Positions 1 to 8,037 of a DNA stretch of 64,000 nucleotides are shown piece after piece. The stretch comes from Verrucomicrobiota bacterium (GTDB lineage: Bacteria; Verrucomicrobiota; Verrucomicrobiia; Chthoniobacterales; UBA10450). The stretch covers positions 1-64,000 of the forward strand of contig QHNH01000008.1 of NCBI GenBank assembly GCA_003218375.1, given 5' to 3'. The first letter of the stretch is position 1. Every line of letters starts with the position of its first letter. The notes under the pieces were generated by a model, which made no database searches, was not told the DNA's origin, and saw only the letters and a list, made by a program, of their open reading frames with translations. Made by a program: the position numbers and the translations under genes.

Positions 1-1145
1 GTTGGGGTGGTGGTGGGCGTGGAAGTTGGGCTTGGGTATGGAGTTGGCGTCGGAGTCGAAGTTGGGCTGGCGGTCGGGGCTGGACTCGCAGGGTCGGCGG
101 CCTTGGCTACTCCAAGCAAGCCGGACGCGCTATAGAACGAGTATCGGTCCCCGAGCGGAGAAAAGGCAAAGTCCCAAGGCCAGAGCCCGAACATGTCGGT
201 CTGCAGGGTCTGGCCGGTGTTGACGTCCCAGAACTGGACCGCGCCACTATTGTCATGATCGTGGGAATAGGCAGCGCCGATTATTGTGCCGCTGGGCGAG
301 AAGGCGATCTGAGGGAAATGCATGTTGTTGCCATTGTCGAAGATCCTCACCAGCGCTCCATCGGAGACGCGGAACATCTTTACCGCGCAATCGATGCAGT
401 TGGAGTAAGTCGGATCGACGATATTCACCCCGGCGGCGACGTATTGTCCATCGGGCGTAAAAGCCACCGAATTTGTTTTCATCGAATTAGGCGCGTTCGT
501 GTTCAAGATCCGAACCAGGGATCCATCAGAGACACGACGCAGGTGAACGCCGCGATTGTCCCCGAGCGCGATGAGCTGGCCGTCGGGCGAAAAAGCGACC
601 GCGTTCGTCCGGACGTTGTATCCGAGGTCCGGATCGAAATTGCCGACATCGGCCACCAAGGCCATGTCCGGAACGTGATAGATCTTGTAGTTGTTGGCGT
701 GAAAGCCGGCGGCCGCGAGCAGTTGCCCATCCGATGAGAACGCGAGGCTGATCGTGCCGTTGTTAAAGGCATGGATGCGACCGACCACGCGCACGCCGTC
801 CGCTACCCGCCAGAGATTCAGGTTGAGAGTTGCTCCTCCTCCACCGGTTCCGGTAGCCAGATATTGGCTGTCCGGCGAAAACCTGATGACGTTCGCGTCG
901 TTGTCTCTTCCGTTTAAGATCCGCACGAGCGCTCCGGTCTCGGCGTCCCAAAGCTTTACATTGTTATCGTCCTGGCGACCGCTTGCGACCAGGGCGCCGT
1001 TTGGCGAATAAGCGATCGCTGCTGCTTGCGTAGTCGCAACTGGATCCTGCTGGGACCAGATAATGGTAGGACCGGATTGCCCGCGTAGCTCCGCCTGGGG
1101 TCCGGCCAAAAGCAGGAGCGCAAAGACAAACGAAAACGTTTTCAC
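1..1145 (-). CDS. Secreted WD40-repeat protein (C-terminus beyond window)
   Basis: The minus-strand frame is open from a GTG at 1145 to the left edge (about 381 residues seen). A stop codon lies just upstream in frame, so GTG is the only sensible start. Residues 1-22 (KTFSFVFALLLLAGPQ core) look like a signal peptide. The body has at least seven WD40-type strands built on A-F-S-P-D-G-Q cores (AYSPNGALVASG, RFSPDSQYLATG, AFSPDGQLIALG, AFTPDGQYVAAG and others), with V-K-L-W-D and V-Q-F-W-D ends. This predicts an exported beta-propeller, probably a protein-binding scaffold. The visible tail turns into a Pro/Thr/Ser linker (SPTSTPTPTP-like), suggesting a further domain or surface anchor beyond the edge. 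Substrate or partner cannot be told. The propeller call is secure; the role is unknown. Confidence 0.8.
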   Translation of the reverse strand, partial: MKTFSFVFALLLLAGPQAELRGQSGPTIIWSQQDPVATTQAAAIAYSPNGALVASGRQDDNNVKLWDAETGALVRILNGRDNDANVIRFSPDSQYLATGTGGGGATLNLNLWRVADGVRVVGRIHAFNNGTISLAFSSDGQLLAAAGFHANNYKIYHVPDMALVADVGNFDPDLGYNVRTNAVAFSPDGQLIALGDNRGVHLRRVSDGSLVRILNTNAPNSMKTNSVAFTPDGQYVAAGVNIVDPTYSNCIDCAVKMFRVSDGALVRIFDNGNNMHFPQIAFSPSGTIIGAAYSHDHDNSGAVQFWDVNTGQTLQTDMFGLWPWDFAFSPLGDRYSFYSASGLLGVAKAADPASPAPTASPTSTPTPTPYPSPTSTPTTTP

Positions 1146-1219
1146 AAAAACGTTTCGGGCGCCTCTTCAAAAGCGCGCGTATCCGTTCTGGTAACAGCGT
1201 TGTTACTTTTTGAGCTGGG

Positions 1220-3385
1220 TTAACGGCGGGGCCGTTCCTCGAGTTGATCCGGCTCTGTGGTCTGCCCGGCTTCGGCGGCGGCGCGTTCCTTGAGCGCGGC
1301 TTTTCGGCTCAATTTCACCCGGCCTTTGTCGTCGATGCCGATGCATTTCACCCAGATCATCTCGCCCATCTTGGCCACGTCTTCGGTCCGGTTCACCCGG
1401 AAGTCCGCCAGCTCGGAAATATGAACGAGGCCATCCTTGCCCGGGAAAACTTCGACGAACGCACCGAAATCTTTGATCGAAACGACGCGGCCGTGATAGG
1501 TCTGGCCGACTTCGATCTCGCGGGACATGCCGCCGATGATTTCCTTCGCGCGCGCCATGCTTTCAGGACTGGTCGCGTAAATGTGGACGGAGCCGTCGTC
1601 TTCGATGTTAATCTCCGCGCCGGTCTCGGCGACGATGCCCTTGATCGTTTTGCCGCCGGGCCCGATGAGGGCGCCAATCTTCTCGGGATTAATTTTGATC
1701 GTCTCAATCCGGGGCGCGTACTTGCTTAGGTCGGCTCGTGGTTTGTCGAGCGCCTGCGCCATGATGCCAAGAATTTTCGTCCGCGCTTCTTTCGTGCGCA
1801 CCGTCGCTTCGGCCATAATTTTTTGGCTGACGCCGGGCAACTTCAGATCGAGCTGAAATCCAGTGATGCCGGTTTCCGTCCCGCAAACTTTGTAATCCAT
1901 GTCGCCGAAGTGATCCTCGGAACCAATGATATCCGTGAGGAGCTCGTAGCGTTTCAGGTCACCGCCGTCGCCGAACTCGGTGACGAGGCCGACGCTGATT
2001 CCGGCGACGGGAGTCTTGATCGGAACGCCGGCATCCATCAGCGCCAGCATTCCGCCGCAAACGCTGGCCATCGAGCTGGAGCCGTTTGATTCCATGATCT
2101 CGCTCGTGATCCGGACCGCGTAACGGAAATCCTCGGTGCCGGGAATCACCGGCTCGAGCGATCGCTCGGCGAGCGCGCCGTGGCCAATCTCGCGACGGCT
2201 GGCGCCGCCAGTCCGGCCAGTTTCGCCGACGCTGAACGGCGGAAAGCTGTAATGGAGGAGAAAGCTCTTCGAAGTTTCGCCGCCGCCGTAGGCATCGATG
2301 TTCTGCGCTTCTTCGATCGGCGCGAGAGTGACGAGGGCGAGAGCCTGGGTTTCGCCGCGCTGGAAAATAGCGGAGCCGTGTGCGCGCGGGAGCACGCCTA
2401 CTTCGCAGGTGATCGGACGCAAATCCTGATAGCCGCGGCCATCCATGCGCTTTTGCTTGTCGAGAACGCTGATCCGGAACGCCTTTTTCTGCACGTAATC
2501 AAACGCCTGCGAGATCGCGAATTTGTCGGCGTCGGGAAATTTCTCCAGGACCGCCGCTTTCACTTCCTCCTTCAAGGCGTTGACCGCTTTACTGCGGTCG
2601 ACTTTCTTCTCGTTGTAGAGAGCGCCTTCGATGCGCTCGCCGGCAACCTGATAAGCCACCTCGAGGATGTCCTGGTTCACCGTCATCAACGGCATCTCGC
2701 GCTTTGGCTTGCCCACTTGCGCGGCGAGCTCTTTCTGGATCCGGATCATCTCACGCGCATGTCCGTGGGCGAACTCGAGCGCCCTGACGAAATCCGCTTC
2801 CGGAATTTCGCGAGCGGCGCCTTCAATCATAATGACGTCGTTTTCCGTGCCGACGTAAACCAGATCGAGATCGCTTTCGTTGCGTTGATCGTGAGTCGGA
2901 TTGGCGATGAATTCGCCATTCACGCGGCCCACGCGCACGGCGCCAATCGGCCCGGCAAACGGAATGTCGGAAACGGTCAGGGCGGCGGAGGCGCCGTTGA
3001 TCGCGAGAATATCCGGGTCGTTCTGGCCATCCGCGCTGAGCAGCATCGAGATAATCTGGGTGTCGTAGAGATAGCCAGCGGGAAAGAGCGGACGCAGCGG
3101 GCGGTCCGTCATCCGCGAGGTCAGCGTCTCTTTTTCCGACGGCCGCCCTTCGCGTTTGAAATAACCGCCCGGAAATTTCCCGACCGCCGCCGCTTTCTCG
3201 CGGTAATCGACCGTGAGCGGAAACCAATCCTGGCCTTCCTTGATTTGCGTAGCCGAGACCGCGCTGGCGAGCACCATGGTGTCGCCGCACGAGACGATGA
3301 CCGCGCCGTCGGCGAGCTTGGCGATCTTGCCGGTTTCGATGGAAATTTGCGTGGACCCGATCTGGGCCGTGACCTTGTGTTGCAT
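1220..3385 (-). CDS. pnp: Polyribonucleotide nucleotidyltransferase (PNPase)
   Basis: 721 residues, the normal PNPase length. PNPase is the phosphorolytic 3'-5' exoribonuclease of the RNA degradosome; it can also add heteropolymeric tails. Visible order: first RNase PH domain (about 12-140, with [15 protein letters not shown]), alpha-helical domain (about 240-310), second catalytic RNase PH domain (about 320-470, with ERSLEPVIP and [13 protein letters not shown]), KH domain (about 555-615, [14 protein letters not shown]) and S1 domain (about 622-690, [18 protein letters not shown]). The ATG at 3385 has an AGGAGA ribosome site nine bases upstream. It lies directly downstream of rpsO on the same strand, the common bacterial rpsO-pnp order, with a hairpin in between. 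Large open frames on the opposite strand here are codon-bias shadows. Confidence 0.98.
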   Translation of the reverse strand: MQHKVTAQIGSTQISIETGKIAKLADGAVIVSCGDTMVLASAVSATQIKEGQDWFPLTVDYREKAAAVGKFPGGYFKREGRPSEKETLTSRMTDRPLRPLFPAGYLYDTQIISMLLSADGQNDPDILAINGASAALTVSDIPFAGPIGAVRVGRVNGEFIANPTHDQRNESDLDLVYVGTENDVIMIEGAAREIPEADFVRALEFAHGHAREMIRIQKELAAQVGKPKREMPLMTVNQDILEVAYQVAGERIEGALYNEKKVDRSKAVNALKEEVKAAVLEKFPDADKFAISQAFDYVQKKAFRISVLDKQKRMDGRGYQDLRPITCEVGVLPRAHGSAIFQRGETQALALVTLAPIEEAQNIDAYGGGETSKSFLLHYSFPPFSVGETGRTGGASRREIGHGALAERSLEPVIPGTEDFRYAVRITSEIMESNGSSSMASVCGGMLALMDAGVPIKTPVAGISVGLVTEFGDGGDLKRYELLTDIIGSEDHFGDMDYKVCGTETGITGFQLDLKLPGVSQKIMAEATVRTKEARTKILGIMAQALDKPRADLSKYAPRIETIKINPEKIGALIGPGGKTIKGIVAETGAEINIEDDGSVHIYATSPESMARAKEIIGGMSREIEVGQTYHGRVVSIKDFGAFVEVFPGKDGLVHISELADFRVNRTEDVAKMGEMIWVKCIGIDDKGRVKLSRKAALKERAAAEAGQTTEPDQLEERPRR

Positions 3386-3435
3386 GACTACGTTTCTCCT
3401 GGATTGGCGAATCCCAGGCCGGTCACCCTGATCGT

Positions 3436-3471
3436 AGGTTTTAACCCCGAGACGCGTCGGGACTAAAACCT
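3436..3471 (-). promoter_or_regulatory. Hairpin in the rpsO-pnp spacer
   Basis: Two 15-base arms (AGGTTTTAACCCCGA at 3436-3450 and TCGGGACTAAAACCT at 3457-3471) pair at 13 of 15 positions around a six-base loop. There is no T-run, so it is unlikely to be an intrinsic terminator. In enteric bacteria the same spacer holds an RNase III hairpin that controls pnp. This one could play that part, or could simply be another dispersed palindrome. Confidence 0.55.
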
Positions 3472-3582
3472 CTAATCAAAGTGGAACGTCGGCCTGAGCG
3501 CCGGGTTTACTTTCTATTTAACCGACTCGTTAGGCCGGAAGCGCGCACCAAGGACGAACGCAAACCAGAGACGGACCGGCGG

Positions 3583-3846
3583 CTACTTCCGCAGGTTGAG
3601 TTTCTCGAGCAGGTTTTTATACCGGTCGGACTCCGACTTGCTCAAATAATCGAGCAAGCTCCGGCGCATCGCCACCATCTTGAGGAGGCCGCGGCGCGAC
3701 GAATGGTCTTTGGCATGGCTCTTGAGGTGTTCGGTCAGCTGCCCAATCCGGCGGGTCAGAAGTGCGACCTGCACGTCCGCGCTGCCGGTATCCTTCTCGT
3801 GGAGCTGGAACTCCTTCATGTCCATCGTGTCACTGCTTTCTGCCAT
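3583..3846 (-). CDS. rpsO: 30S ribosomal protein S15
   Basis: 87 residues, against 88-89 usual for S15. S15 binds the central domain of 16S rRNA early in 30S assembly. The body is typical: [16 protein letters not shown], then [20 protein letters not shown], then LLDYL and LGL/LNLRK-type end. The frame stays open 66 codons further upstream, but that stretch is translated repeat sequence. The start was set at MAESSD because it gives the family length; the next ATG (MDMKEF, seven codons in) is an alternative. No strong Shine-Dalgarno is visible before either. Likely co-transcribed with pnp downstream. Confidence 0.95.
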   Translation of the reverse strand: MAESSDTMDMKEFQLHEKDTGSADVQVALLTRRIGQLTEHLKSHAKDHSSRRGLLKMVAMRRSLLDYLSKSESDRYKNLLEKLNLRK

Positions 3847-3911
3847 AAACGAGCCGGTATTGTAGGTGAAGAACGCGGCTTGGCAAGGGGCAGTGTGAGG
3901 CGCGACGGGCG

Positions 3912-4140
3912 CTGCCGTCATCCCGAGCCGCGTAGACGGCGAGGGATCCCAAAAATGACGAAGCTCGAATGACGAATGTCGAAACAATGACGAAGTGCCA
4001 ATATCGAAACCAAAGCAGAGCATAGCTTTTGGGTTTTTCATCAATTCGGTATTCCTTCGTCCTTCGTCATTCGGAATTCGTCATTTACGAGCGGTCCCGC
4101 GGTCCCTCGGCGCGCTTCGCCAGCCTCGGGATGACATCTG
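3912..4140. repeat. Nested pair of inverted repeat families
   Basis: The 314-base gap upstream of rpsO is almost all repeat. An outer pair begins GTCATCCCGAG...GAGGGA (about 3918-3952) and is mirrored near 4100-4135 (GTCCCTCGG...CTCGGGATGAC). Inside it lies an inner pair of the AATGACGAATG family (3954-3995, mirrored as CGTCCTTCGTCATTCGGAAT near 4062-4085). The inner family recurs at 18.4, 41.4, 51.1 and 51.6 kb. No promoter for rpsO could be picked out. Confidence 0.7.
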
Positions 4141-4160
4141 TAATATCAAGCCGCACGCCG

Positions 4161-4622
4161 CTACTGCTTCTGCATCTCCTTAATGAGTTCGCTCGAGCCT
4201 TTCAACCTGACGTTGTGCGACTTCGCGATCTGGGCCCAGTTTTGGCCGGATTTCTTCAGGGCCACGATCCCGCTGAACTTTTTCCTGGTCGCGAGCGCGA
4301 GCGAATGCGCGACATAGACGTCACCGAAGCTGAGCCCGGTCCGCTCCTTTTCCTGCTCCAGGGTGGACGCCGCCACGTCCGTGTTAATGGTGATGATGCT
4401 CAGCATGCGCTGCTTGTTCGCGCGCACGGCGGCGTTGATGTCCTCAATTAGTTTGGCGATTGCCGCCGGATCGTTTTGCCGAATTCGCGAGGCCGCGGCG
4501 GATCCTCGCACTCCTGAGACGTTGCGTTCGAACGCGTCTCGATCCTGTTCTATTCCGTGGGCGCCCGGGACTATTACCGCCGACAGCAATGTCGTCAGAA
4601 AAACGACGACGAACGTTTTCAT
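4161..4622 (-). CDS. Small exported protein of unknown function
   Basis: 153 residues with a clear signal peptide (MKTFVVVFLTTLLSAVIV, cut probably after GAHG). The mature part is mostly helical, with no Cys and no recognised family motif. The C-terminal half (GIVALKKSGQNWAQIAKSHNVRLKGSS) has an SGQNWAQIA-K segment of the sort seen in other small secreted verrucomicrobial and acidobacterial proteins. It is a single gene between repeat elements: the composite repeat lies downstream and a GTAGCC-type repeat upstream. The ATG gives the best signal peptide, although the Shine-Dalgarno is poor. Function unknown; real coding status is supported by the signal peptide and codon pattern. Confidence 0.65.
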   Translation of the reverse strand: MKTFVVVFLTTLLSAVIVPGAHGIEQDRDAFERNVSGVRGSAAASRIRQNDPAAIAKLIEDINAAVRANKQRMLSIITINTDVAASTLEQEKERTGLSFGDVYVAHSLALATRKKFSGIVALKKSGQNWAQIAKSHNVRLKGSSELIKEMQKQ

Positions 4623-4666
4623 AGGTGGCCATCTTAATTTTGCATGATCCGGGCCGGAGCGCGAAC

Positions 4667-4734
4667 CTGTAGCCGGGATCGATGAGCCCGGCCCGCGGAG
4701 TGTCGTCTCACCGGATCAACGATCCCGGCTACAG
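4667..4734. repeat. GTAGCC-family inverted repeat doublet
   Basis: Ends are CTGTAGCCGGGATCG and CGATCCCGGCTACAG, perfect inverted copies of 15 bases, with a GC-rich centre. The CTGTAGCC/GGCTACAG ends are shared with the elements at 6.6, 43.9 and 49.2 kb. It occupies most of the spacer between the exported protein gene and the cupin gene. Confidence 0.75.
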
Positions 4735-4741
4735 AAAGCGG

Positions 4742-5083
4742 TTATTGTTGCCGCGCTTCTTCGTCGAGCGCGATGTATTCGTGGCGTGGCGGGCTGAAGG
4801 TGTCGATGACGCGCGTGTCTTCCGGCGTTTCGACCCCATGCGGAACATTACTCGCGAGATAGTAGGAATCTCCGGCCTGCAGTTCGTGGGCGCCGCCGTT
4901 CGCGAACACGGTCATCCGTCCCGACAGAATATGAACGATCTGCTCCTGAGGATGTTTGTGCTCCGGCATTTTGCTGCCGGCTTTTAGTTCGGCTATCATC
5001 TGGTACATCGTCTCGCCGTGGGTCACCGTGCGACGCCGAATCCCCGGGCAGATGTCGATCCACGGATTTTCTTTTGAGCTCAT
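4742..5083 (-). CDS. Single-domain cupin protein
   Basis: 113 residues forming one small cupin barrel. Cupin motif 1 is visible as PEHKHPQEQIVHILSG (metal ligands His-x-His and Gln/Glu). Motif 2 is GDSYYLASNVPHGVET with the final His ligand. Such stand-alone cupins bind a divalent metal and are isomerases, dioxygenases or sensors; the substrate cannot be read here. It starts nine bases after the AI-2E-type permease stop, and the order GNAT, permease, cupin on one strand suggests a short operon. Confidence 0.8.
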   Translation of the reverse strand: MSSKENPWIDICPGIRRRTVTHGETMYQMIAELKAGSKMPEHKHPQEQIVHILSGRMTVFANGGAHELQAGDSYYLASNVPHGVETPEDTRVIDTFSPPRHEYIALDEEARQQ

Positions 5084-5092
5084 CCAGTCGTC

Positions 5093-6118
5093 TTAACTTG
5101 CGCGCTCGATCCGTTCAACCGCGGGCTGGCCGGACGGTGCCGTAGTCGACCTGACTTCGATTTTCGACATCTCGACCCGCAGATAATTCAGCACCACCGG
5201 CGAAAGGATCATGCCGGGGACGCCCATCAGTTTTTCCCCAATGATCAGGCCGATCAACGTCAGCCAGATCGGGTTCCGGATTCGGGCGCCGATGATTTTG
5301 CTGTTCAGGAAATATTCCAGCTTGTGGATCACGACGAGGAAGATGAGCGCGATGAACGCGACCTTCGCTGACACAAGAAAACCGATGAAGACGATGACCG
5401 TATTGCTCACGACATTCCCGACGATGGGGAAAAGGCCGCAAAGAAAAGTCAGCCCGACCACGACCGCGCCGTAGGGAAGCTGGACGGCAAGGACAAAAAT
5501 GGCGGTCAGGATTGTGTTGATCGCGGAAATCGTCATCTGGGCGCCGATGACGGTGGAAAAGCTGCGGTAAAAGTCGCTGAAGCGCGCGGTGACTTCGTCG
5601 CAGTAGACCGAGTAAAGATTGTTCCGGACCTTGTGCGCTTCGCGGAAGAGATCGAGCTGGCTGTTGAAGAAAAGGCTCACGGCGCAGACGATGGCGATGA
5701 TGATGAAGACGAAGGTGGTCGAAGCGTGCCGGGCGAAATTGGCGAAATCGCCCAGGTAGCGGGCCTGGTCTTTTACCGTAGTCATCGCGGTGGCCTTAAG
5801 GCCCTCGAAATCCTCGAACGGCAGATCGAAATTATATTTTTCGGCCAAGGCAATCACGGATGGCACCGACTTATCGGCGATTGTTGGAAGAGCGTTGATG
5901 GCGGCGCGAATGAAATGGACGGCCGCGTAACCAATCCCGGCGACGATCAGGATAAAGATCGCCAGGGTGACCCATTTGTTCGGAATGAAACGGCCGAGCT
6001 TGCTCAGCACGAAATAGGAAAAGAGAAGAGCGAGAAAGGGCGCGCCGAGCTGAAGAAAACCGACGAGAACCAGCGTGATCGCGAGCACGACATACGACCA
6101 ACGAGCCTGTTTCGTCAT
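5093..6118 (-). CDS. AI-2E family (TqsA/PerM-type) membrane transporter
   Basis: About 341 residues with seven to eight hydrophobic segments: two near the N-terminus (SYVVLAITLVLVGFLQLG and APFLALLFSYFVLS), one at about 53-72, one near 140 (TFVFIIIAIVCAVSLFF), and a C-terminal cluster including PYGAVVVGLTFLCGLFPIVG and KVAFIALIFLVVIHKLEYFL. The Gly-Leu-Phe-Pro-Ile-Val-Gly-Asn turn and the KIIGARIRNPIWLTLIGLII stretch are characteristic of the AI-2E transporter family. Members export autoinducer-2 or act as antiporters, and the substrate is not predictable. A TTG three codons upstream (6127) is an alternative start; ATG was preferred. Confidence 0.85.
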   Translation of the reverse strand: MTKQARWSYVVLAITLVLVGFLQLGAPFLALLFSYFVLSKLGRFIPNKWVTLAIFILIVAGIGYAAVHFIRAAINALPTIADKSVPSVIALAEKYNFDLPFEDFEGLKATAMTTVKDQARYLGDFANFARHASTTFVFIIIAIVCAVSLFFNSQLDLFREAHKVRNNLYSVYCDEVTARFSDFYRSFSTVIGAQMTISAINTILTAIFVLAVQLPYGAVVVGLTFLCGLFPIVGNVVSNTVIVFIGFLVSAKVAFIALIFLVVIHKLEYFLNSKIIGARIRNPIWLTLIGLIIGEKLMGVPGMILSPVVLNYLRVEMSKIEVRSTTAPSGQPAVERIERAS

Positions 6119-6157
6119 CGGGTTCAAGGTGCGTGCGCCGGGTTTGTTCGTCCAGCC

Positions 6158-6622
6158 TCAAGTCGGGCGCGGAACGTGAAATTCCAGCAGCGGAAGCGCG
6201 CGCCTTTCGCCGTCGGCCTCGCTGACCCTGGTTCCGGCGCGCGTCGCGCCCATCCGTTTGTAGAACCCTTCGGCGTTCGGGTCCGCCTCGATCTTGATCG
6301 AATCGAATCCGGAATTTCCTGCCTGGGCCGTCGCGTGCTCGAAGAGCGCTCGTCCGATTCCCCGGCGCATCGCACTGGGGACGATCCAGAGATGGTCGAG
6401 ATGAAGGCCGTCGTTCTCGGTGGTGAGCACATAGAATCCAACGGCGCGTTCAGCTTCGATCGCGCAGTAGGCGACATTAGAGGCGATGAAGTGGGGACGC
6501 ATCGTCAGGATGTCGCACCATGCTTCGATCCAATCTTCGGGATATCCCCAGTGACGTTTCGCGGCGAAAGCGATCTCCGTGAGCGTATCGGCGTCTTCCG
6601 GTTTCGCGCGGATGATTTGCAT
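6158..6622 (-). CDS. GNAT-family N-acetyltransferase
   Basis: 154 residues, the standard size of a single GNAT domain. The acetyl-CoA pyrophosphate-binding motif A is visible as HLWIVPSAMRRGIGRALFEH (R-R-G-I-G-R). The motif B region is IKIEADPNAEGFYKRMGATR. Substrate unknown; most such genes acetylate an amine on a small molecule or a protein N-terminus. The start codon at 6622 sits only three bases from the edge of the GTAGCC repeat, so the repeat end (CTACAGAAG) lies where the ribosome site should be and may supply a weak AGAAG. Probably first gene of the GNAT, permease, cupin run. Confidence 0.88.
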   Translation of the reverse strand: MQIIRAKPEDADTLTEIAFAAKRHWGYPEDWIEAWCDILTMRPHFIASNVAYCAIEAERAVGFYVLTTENDGLHLDHLWIVPSAMRRGIGRALFEHATAQAGNSGFDSIKIEADPNAEGFYKRMGATRAGTRVSEADGERRALPLLEFHVPRPT

Positions 6623-6625
6623 CTT

Positions 6626-6719
6626 CTGTAGCCGCCGCCCTGTGGGCGGCGTGGGACTAGGCTACGTCGCACCAAAAGCCGCACCAACTCTCACGCTTCG
6701 CACAGCGAAGCGGCTACAG
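6626..6719. repeat. GTAGCC-family repeat doublet bridging two genes
   Basis: Left half CTGTAGCCGCCGCCC with a TGTGGGCGGCG hairpin. Right half CGCTTCGCACAGCGAAGCG ends in GGCTACAG. It fills the whole gap between the queuosine transporter and GNAT genes. Its right end overlaps the transporter stop codon and its left end nearly touches the GNAT start. Nearly the same element recurs at 43914 and 49189. Confidence 0.85.
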
Positions 6720-7466
6720 GACTTGCTGACGACGCGCGAACGGATTGAAGTTTGTGTCGCGATCGTACACATCCACGCCCTCCGCGCGCTTCAGTTTGTT
6801 GACGACTAGATAAGTCAGCGGTGTCGCCGCCGCCTCGTAGAGAACCTTGCCGACGTAACCTGAGATAATCAGATTCAGCATCGTCAGCCACGATTCGCGC
6901 CCGCCGAAGGCGATGAGGACAAGAACCGTCGTATCGACAAATTGTCCGGCGACAGTCGAGCCGACCGTGCGCGTCCAGAGCCATTTCCCATCCGTCCACA
7001 GTTTCATTTTCGCCAGGGTGTAGGAGTTGGTGAATTCGCCGAGCCAGAAAGCGACTAGGCTCGCGACGATGAAACGCGGCACCGTGTAAAAAACCGCTTC
7101 GAACGCCGCCTGGTTCGGCCAATCCGGCGCCGCCGGAATCCAGACGATGAACAGCCCCATAAGCGACAGGATTGTGCACGCGAAGAATCCCAGCCAGATC
7201 GCGCGGCGGGAGGCGCCGTAGCCGTAAACTTCCGTGAAGATGTCGCCGAAGATGTAAGTGATTGGGAAAAGGACCTGCGCGCCGGAAATTTTCGCCGTCC
7301 AAAGCTCGCCGTGAAAATTGAAGAGCGGGACCGCGCAGATTTTTTGTCCGACCAGGTTCGAGATCAGCAGGATGACGACGAAGACGTGGACCAGCAGGTC
7401 GTAATAACGAAAACTGCTCAGCCGCGCATCGCGCGCCGTCAATCGGCGGATCATTGTCTCAGGCAT
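6714..7466 (-). CDS. yhhQ: Queuosine precursor transporter (VUT/YhhQ family)
   Basis: 250 residues with six membrane segments: LLVHVFVVILLISNLVG, VLFPITYIFGDIFTEVYGYG, WLGFFACTILSLMGLFIVW, FIVASLVAFWLGEFTNSY, TVAGQFVDTTVLVLIAFGG and MLNLIISGYVGKVLYEAAAT. The F-P-I-T-Y-I-F-G-D-I-F-T-E-V-Y-G-Y and FWLGEFTNSY...K-M-K motifs are diagnostic of the VUT family, which imports queuosine precursors (preQ0/preQ1 or queuine) for tRNA modification. The last residues, R-Q-Q-V-L, read straight into the repeat element, whose CTGTAG end supplies the TAG stop. The C-terminus may therefore have been altered by the repeat's arrival. Confidence 0.88.
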   Translation of the reverse strand: MPETMIRRLTARDARLSSFRYYDLLVHVFVVILLISNLVGQKICAVPLFNFHGELWTAKISGAQVLFPITYIFGDIFTEVYGYGASRRAIWLGFFACTILSLMGLFIVWIPAAPDWPNQAAFEAVFYTVPRFIVASLVAFWLGEFTNSYTLAKMKLWTDGKWLWTRTVGSTVAGQFVDTTVLVLIAFGGRESWLTMLNLIISGYVGKVLYEAAATPLTYLVVNKLKRAEGVDVYDRDTNFNPFARRQQVL

Positions 7467-7514
7467 CGAGACGTGATCTTAGCACAGCGCCAAAGGCGCG
7501 ACGTTCATGAGTAG

Positions 7515-7690
7515 CCTGGGGCAACGCCCCAGGAATCCGAGCAACACCGAACCGCCAGCGCTGAAGGCGCGATTCATAGTGGGATCAGATTGAATCGCGC
7601 TTTCAGCGCTGACGTTATCACTTCGATCGAGTCCTGGGGCGGTGCCCCAGGCTTTGATGAGATTGCGCCGATGGCGCTGGAAGTTGCAAA
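7515..7690. repeat. CCTGGGGC-family multi-hairpin repeat
   Basis: Two perfect CCTGGGGC-NNN-GCCCCAGG hairpins (7515-7533 and 7633-7651) flank an inverted pair: CAGCGCTGAAGGCGCGATTC at 7557 and its near mirror at 7591-7611. A further GCGCCGATGGCGC hairpin follows. The same arrangement returns at 54.9 kb and 59.8 kb. Confidence 0.8.
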
Positions 7691-7691
7691 C

Positions 7692-8037
7692 CCTCGCGGG
7701 CCGTCCGGCGTTGTCAGGCGCTGCTTTGGTCGTTGGGATTTGATTGGAGCTTGGGGTTTTGGGGATTGGGATTTCCGCTTCAGCGGCGATGGCGCTTCAC
7801 GGATCCAACCGCTGCCGTCCATTCAGTGCTGTAACCGCGCCGCTCTGTCGGCGTGCGCACATGGAACGGCGTCCATAGAAACTCGACGGCTTAAAGCCGT
7901 CGAGTTTCGGAGGGCTGAAAGTTGATGGAGAAACGACTTGCCGCGTCGCTGCAGGCGGAGCTATCGCTGACAATTCTTTTACAATCTTCGAACGGGGCTC
8001 TGACACACGATTTCGCGAGTCGTGTCTAACTGAGAAC
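7692..8037. other. Gap upstream of the VWA gene, no gene seen
   Basis: This stretch contains a low-complexity run of TTGGGATTT-type words (about 7735-7785) and a near-perfect hairpin at 7879-7907 (AACTCGACGGCTT and its mirror AAGCCGTCGAGTT, 13 bases each) without a T-run. No convincing coding frame or promoter was identified. The VWA gene starts at the right edge. Confidence 0.5.

Noticed and set aside
1191-1211. GTAACA-GCGT-TGTTAC plus TTTTT as a terminator
   Set aside because: It faces the plus strand, where no gene ends; the stem is only 6 bp. The neighbouring genes run on the minus strand.
2180-3466. 428-codon open frame on the plus strand
   Set aside because: It lies wholly opposite pnp. 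High-GC codon bias opens the antisense frame; no ribosome site and no recognisable domain.
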